From assembly GCF_045635475.1 (NCBI RefSeq), contig NZ_JBJGXI010000020.1, forward strand, positions 1-64,000: a DNA stretch of 64,000 bases. Reading direction: 5' to 3'. The notes beneath the pieces were generated by a model, which made no database searches, was not told the DNA's origin, and saw nothing but the letters and a program-made list of their open reading frames with translations. Position 1 is the first letter of the stretch. Each line of letters opens with the position of its first letter. This stretch comes from JBJGXI01 sp045635475. Lineage in GTDB: Bacteria > Bacillota > Bacilli > Bacillales > Amphibacillaceae. Position numbers and translations under genes: made by a program. Positions 61,328 to 64,000 of this stretch are shown piece by piece.

Positions 61328-61460
61328 TTTGGGCGTCCTCCTAGCCAGAAAAAAGTATACTACTAATATGACGCAATCACCCAATAAAATGTTTCAAGTT
61401 AAGAACATTTTTACTAATTAATTTCCAAAAGTATCAATTACACTAACAAATTGAATAAAA

Positions 61461-61492
61461 AAATAAACCCACTTAAATAAGTAGATTTATTT
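61461..61492 (-). terminator. Terminator of the ROK kinase gene
   Basis: AAATAAATCTACTT (61479-61492) pairs with AAGTGGGTTTATTT (61461-61474) on the minus strand with two wobbles, followed by a T tract. It overlaps the stop codon. Confidence 0.65.
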
Positions 61493-62365
61493 CTCAATGG
61501 TTTGTTTAAATCCGTAAACCGCACCAATTAGATTGGCATTTTGGCGGTATAAACAAGCATCTAAATTCGGAATAACTTTAGCAATTTTCATCTTATCAAG
61601 AATCACAGTTAATTTTTCTTTAATTTTGTCGATTAGTTCACTTCTCGCACTAATGCCCCCGCCAATTAATATAATTTCCGGGTCAAACATATACTGTAAA
61701 TTGTAGATACCAGCAGCAAGCATATGATAAAATTCATCAATTGCTTGTATACAATCTTGATCTCCCTGGTCAGCTAAATCAAAAATTTGCTCCCCAGTTA
61801 AAGAGCTTTCTTCCACTTGTTTCGCTTTTGCAACTCTTGTAATAATTGATGCTGTAGCAGCAACGCTACTCCATGATTGTTCACCATATGGGTCTACTAA
61901 CATGTAACCGAACTCTCCACCGTGAAGGTTGGCACCCTTGTGTAGCACACCATCCTTGATAACAGCTCCACCTATCCCTGTTCCTAATACAACGACAAGG
62001 ACATCTTTTTTACCTTTAGCTGAACCATTCCACAATTCAGCGTATCCTGCACAATTTGCATCATTTTCTATATAAACAGGTAAATTTGTTTTGCCTTCAA
62101 CCAGCTCTTTAATATTGGGACCATGTAAGTATGGAAGTGCGCTTGTACCATATATAATTCCCTTATCCGACACTGCTCCTGGTGCACTGATGGCAACCCC
62201 TGTTGCGGTTGAAAACTTTTGAGTAAGTTGTTTAATCGTTTCAATTAATGCTTCTAATGTTTCTGGTGTTTTGGTCTTTCCTTGTTCGATAATATTAGCA
62301 TCTTCCCTTACTAGTCCATATTTAATAAATGTACCACCAATATCAATTGCCATATATTGTTTCAC
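61487..62365 (-). CDS. ROK family sugar kinase
   Basis: A 292-aa ROK protein. The ATP site DIGGTF (8-13), the catalytic ENDANCAG and the second phosphate motif GTGIGGAV are in order. The usual zinc motif (CGCGRxGC) is missing: the region reads GEFGYMLVDPYGEQSWS, as in BglK/GmuE-like kinases. So glucose or a beta-glucoside or fructose may be the substrate. No repressor-type DNA-binding domain. The start is GTG with GAGGT 8 nt upstream. Confidence 0.85.
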   Translation of the reverse strand: MKQYMAIDIGGTFIKYGLVREDANIIEQGKTKTPETLEALIETIKQLTQKFSTATGVAISAPGAVSDKGIIYGTSALPYLHGPNIKELVEGKTNLPVYIENDANCAGYAELWNGSAKGKKDVLVVVLGTGIGGAVIKDGVLHKGANLHGGEFGYMLVDPYGEQSWSSVAATASIITRVAKAKQVEESSLTGEQIFDLADQGDQDCIQAIDEFYHMLAAGIYNLQYMFDPEIILIGGGISARSELIDKIKEKLTVILDKMKIAKVIPNLDACLYRQNANLIGAVYGFKQTIEK

Positions 62366-62504
62366 GTATAGTACCTCGATTCATATGTATTTAGGTGCTT
62401 CGTAAAATACCCATATAGCATCTATTATATCTATAAACTACTCATATGGTAAGTCTAAGCAAACATTTGTTTTCCGTTTACTTTAAAACAATCATTTTGT
62501 TAAG

Positions 62505-63287
62505 TTATTTAATGGGTAGCCACGCTAATACATCTTTAATCTTGCTATCCCAATATTTCCAGCTATGGTCTCCAGGACCAAAATCAGTAGTTAAAATAAA
62601 TGACGTTTCGCTACAAGCATTTTTAAAATTAATGTTTCCTTCATATAAAAAATCTTCTGTACCACATGCTTGATAAAGTAATGGCTTTTGTTTATTAGAT
62701 TGCGTAAACAAACGCAGCATTGCGATTAAATCATAGCCCGAACCACTAATATCTTGGTCACCAAATACGAGTGACAAAGGTTTCTTAATACTCCATGGGT
62801 TGTCATTTTCAGCCTCTGCTCTAACATCATTCACACGTGTTACCATATCTAATGCTCCCGATAAGCTTACAGCAGCTGCAAATTTTTCAGGAAAGTGTAG
62901 CGCCCATTTAAATGCACCATAACCACCCATTGATAAACCAGCTACAAAGTTGTCTTCTCTTTTTTCCGATAAAGAAAAAAACGATCTTGCTATCACTGGC
63001 AATTCTTCCGTCAAAAATGTCCAATACTTATTTCCATATTTCATGTCTGTGTAAAAGCTATGATCGACTTTCGGCATCACGACCGCGAGACCATAATCTT
63101 CTGCATATCTTTCAATTGAGGTGTGGCGCAACCACATCGAATCATCGTCACTATAGCCATGAAGCAGAAACAAGGTTGGATGCTTGTCTCTTGCTGATTG
63201 GTTAAACGTAGATTGTGGTAAAACAACTGTCATCGATGTGCTTAACATTAGCACCTCTGAAAAAAATTCGCAACGAATTAATGCCAT
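62505..63287 (-). CDS. Alpha/beta hydrolase, EstA/esterase D-like
   Basis: A 260-aa serine hydrolase. Oxyanion motif HGYSDD (43-48), nucleophile S119 (GLSMGG), acid in VFGDQD, and H near 242 (GPGDHSW). It opens with the family-typical MALIRCEFFSEVL of tributyrin esterases (EstA), which deacetylate short-chain esters. The ATG has AGGAGG 9 nt upstream. Cytosolic. It converges with nothing and lies 139 bp upstream of the ROK kinase. Confidence 0.87.
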   Translation of the reverse strand: MALIRCEFFSEVLMLSTSMTVVLPQSTFNQSARDKHPTLFLLHGYSDDDSMWLRHTSIERYAEDYGLAVVMPKVDHSFYTDMKYGNKYWTFLTEELPVIARSFFSLSEKREDNFVAGLSMGGYGAFKWALHFPEKFAAAVSLSGALDMVTRVNDVRAEAENDNPWSIKKPLSLVFGDQDISGSGYDLIAMLRLFTQSNKQKPLLYQACGTEDFLYEGNINFKNACSETSFILTTDFGPGDHSWKYWDSKIKDVLAWLPIK

Positions 63288-63352
63288 TGCACAAACCTCC
63301 TAATATCTTTTATCTCTTATTATACTACTAGTGAACTGCGAAGCATATAAAC

Positions 63353-63397
63353 TCAAAAAACCTCCATAACTGATACGAAACCAGTTACGGAGGTGAT
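63353..63397 (-). terminator. Terminator downstream of a gene remnant
   Basis: On the minus strand ACCTCCGTAACTG and CAGTTATGGAGGT form a 13-bp stem with one wobble, followed by TTTTTT. It lies 15 nt after the stop at 63401, which is why the fragment there is thought to be a decayed gene end. Confidence 0.85.
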
Positions 63398-63400
63398 ATA

Positions 63401-63553
63401 TTATATTACTGCTTCGTCTGTTTGATTAGAAAAGAACTGCTTCATTGCATAAAACACGTCCGATTTTTTCCTTAGTACATAATATTTTAATTTTGGATCT
63501 TCTAATTGTCGGTATACCTGCATTAAAGTTGAATGGCGATTATACTGGTTTAA
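63401..63553 (-). pseudogene. 3' fragment of an unrecognised gene
   Basis: A 50-codon frame reads LNQYNRHSTLMQVYRQLEDP, then KLKYYVLRKKSDVFYAMKQF and ends QTDEAVI, followed by its own terminator. It has no ribosome site, and a TGA just upstream breaks the frame. The translation looks like a real helical protein end. It lies next to the incoming mobile-element-like gene, so disruption by insertion is possible. The family is not recognised. Confidence 0.5.
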
Positions 63554-63634
63554 TCATTAACCCTATACACGTTTACATACTTTCGTATAAAGATAATGCT
63601 ACTTTGTTCAATTGCCCCTCCGTTTTTCTCTGAT

Positions 63635-64000
63635 TTATCTATTCGACACAGATTTAATTTCTCCTACATGAAATACTTCAATAGGTAAATCTAATTCACT
63701 ACAACATTTTTTAATTTTATCTATTCTAGATTCCATTTCCACTATCCATATCAATCTAGGGTAGTAACCATATTGTTTTTGAAATGCGCCCGTTTCTTTT
63801 AATGCAGCATATCGTTCCAACTTATTTACGTTGGCTTTCCACTTTTGTTTACGATCAATTTCTATAAACTTAATCTTGTCACCTTTTATAACAGCATCCG
63901 GAACGACAGATATATCTCCGATCTTTACCATTTCCTCTAAGCTATATTCGTTTTCATGAATAAGTGTCCAATTCCGCATTAACCTATGTTCTAGTAGCGA
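63635..64000 (-). CDS. Replication-relaxation family protein (5' part outside the window)
   Basis: The reading frame remains open to the window edge (122 codons visible). The visible C-terminal part reads VVPDAVIKGDKIKFIEIDRKQK, KLERYAAL and YYPRLIWIVEMESR, the pattern of replication-relaxation/MobC-like proteins. These have a nuclease-like PD-(D/E)xK-style core, and they are carried on conjugative elements and plasmids. An internal ATG at 63979 is not needed as a start, since SLLEHRL upstream continues in frame. Likely the edge of a mobile element. Confidence 0.7.
   Translation of the reverse strand, partial: SLLEHRLMRNWTLIHENEYSLEEMVKIGDISVVPDAVIKGDKIKFIEIDRKQKWKANVNKLERYAALKETGAFQKQYGYYPRLIWIVEMESRIDKIKKCCSELDLPIEVFHVGEIKSVSNR

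Overview
The window looks like chromosomal DNA of a low-GC, spore-forming member of the Bacillaceae. Sporulation and germination genes (gerA-type operon, spoVR, a YhcN/YlaJ lipoprotein), strong AGGAGG-type ribosome sites, frequent TTG/GTG starts and Bacillus-like gene clusters (yrrT-luxS-mccA-mccB, lnrJKLMN-like, bmrCD-like) support this. A glycine betaine transporter fits a halotolerant genus of the Gracilibacillus/Oceanobacillus/Virgibacillus kind, but the genus is inference. No rRNA, tRNA, CRISPR array or complete insertion sequence was seen.

Layout. 1-8.2 kb: alkyltransferase-like DNA repair protein, an APH-fold kinase behind a leader transcript carrying tiny ORFs, YetF-like membrane protein, AlaX editing protein, Cys-rich metal-binding protein, SDR, GNAT, phosphoesterase, YitT-like and P-loop kinase genes. 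8.7-14 kb: DUF389 membrane protein; a signalling block of a MEDS-domain histidine kinase, a DUF5317 membrane protein, an unlisted 39-aa hydrophobic peptide and a membrane GGDEF/HD-GYP protein. 14.2-18.4 kb: germinant receptor operon A-C-small-B. 18.6-23.9 kb: two-component system plus three-gene ABC exporter resembling linearmycin resistance LnrJKLMN. 24-29.1 kb: small membrane proteins, CNNM/CBS transporter, SpoVR, and a CstR-like persulfide sensor with a rhodanese-like protein under a recognisable operator. 29.2-35.2 kb: dipeptidase, the SAH-to-cysteine operon flanked by two direct copies of a dispersed repeat, and a spore lipoprotein. 35.4-42.5 kb: oxidoreductase, S1C protease, and the heterodimeric multidrug exporter BmrCD behind an apparent ribosome-mediated attenuator. 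42.5-46.5 kb: carbonic anhydrase and glycine betaine transporter. 46.8-50.8 kb: Pnkp/Hen1 RNA repair pair. 51-56.4 kb: MarR/MMPL exporter and an XRE regulator with two small membrane proteins. 56.7-64 kb: MurG, MATE exporter, aldehyde dehydrogenase, lipoprotein, ROK kinase, esterase and, at the right edge, a truncated replication-relaxation gene suggesting a mobile element begins there.

The most interesting items are regulatory and very small. (1) The bmrCD leader has a perfect promoter, a 28-codon ORF, four mutually exclusive pairing segments, two terminators and two more micro-ORFs. (2) A second leader upstream of the APH-like kinase carries two paralogous 17-aa ORFs and a 10-aa ORF before a terminator. 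(3) The DUF5317/39-aa peptide/c-di-GMP enzyme operon could be a peptide-linked signalling module. (4) Pnkp/Hen1 is a known RNA repair system, here with atypical phosphatase motifs. All functions come from reading motifs; no database search was possible.
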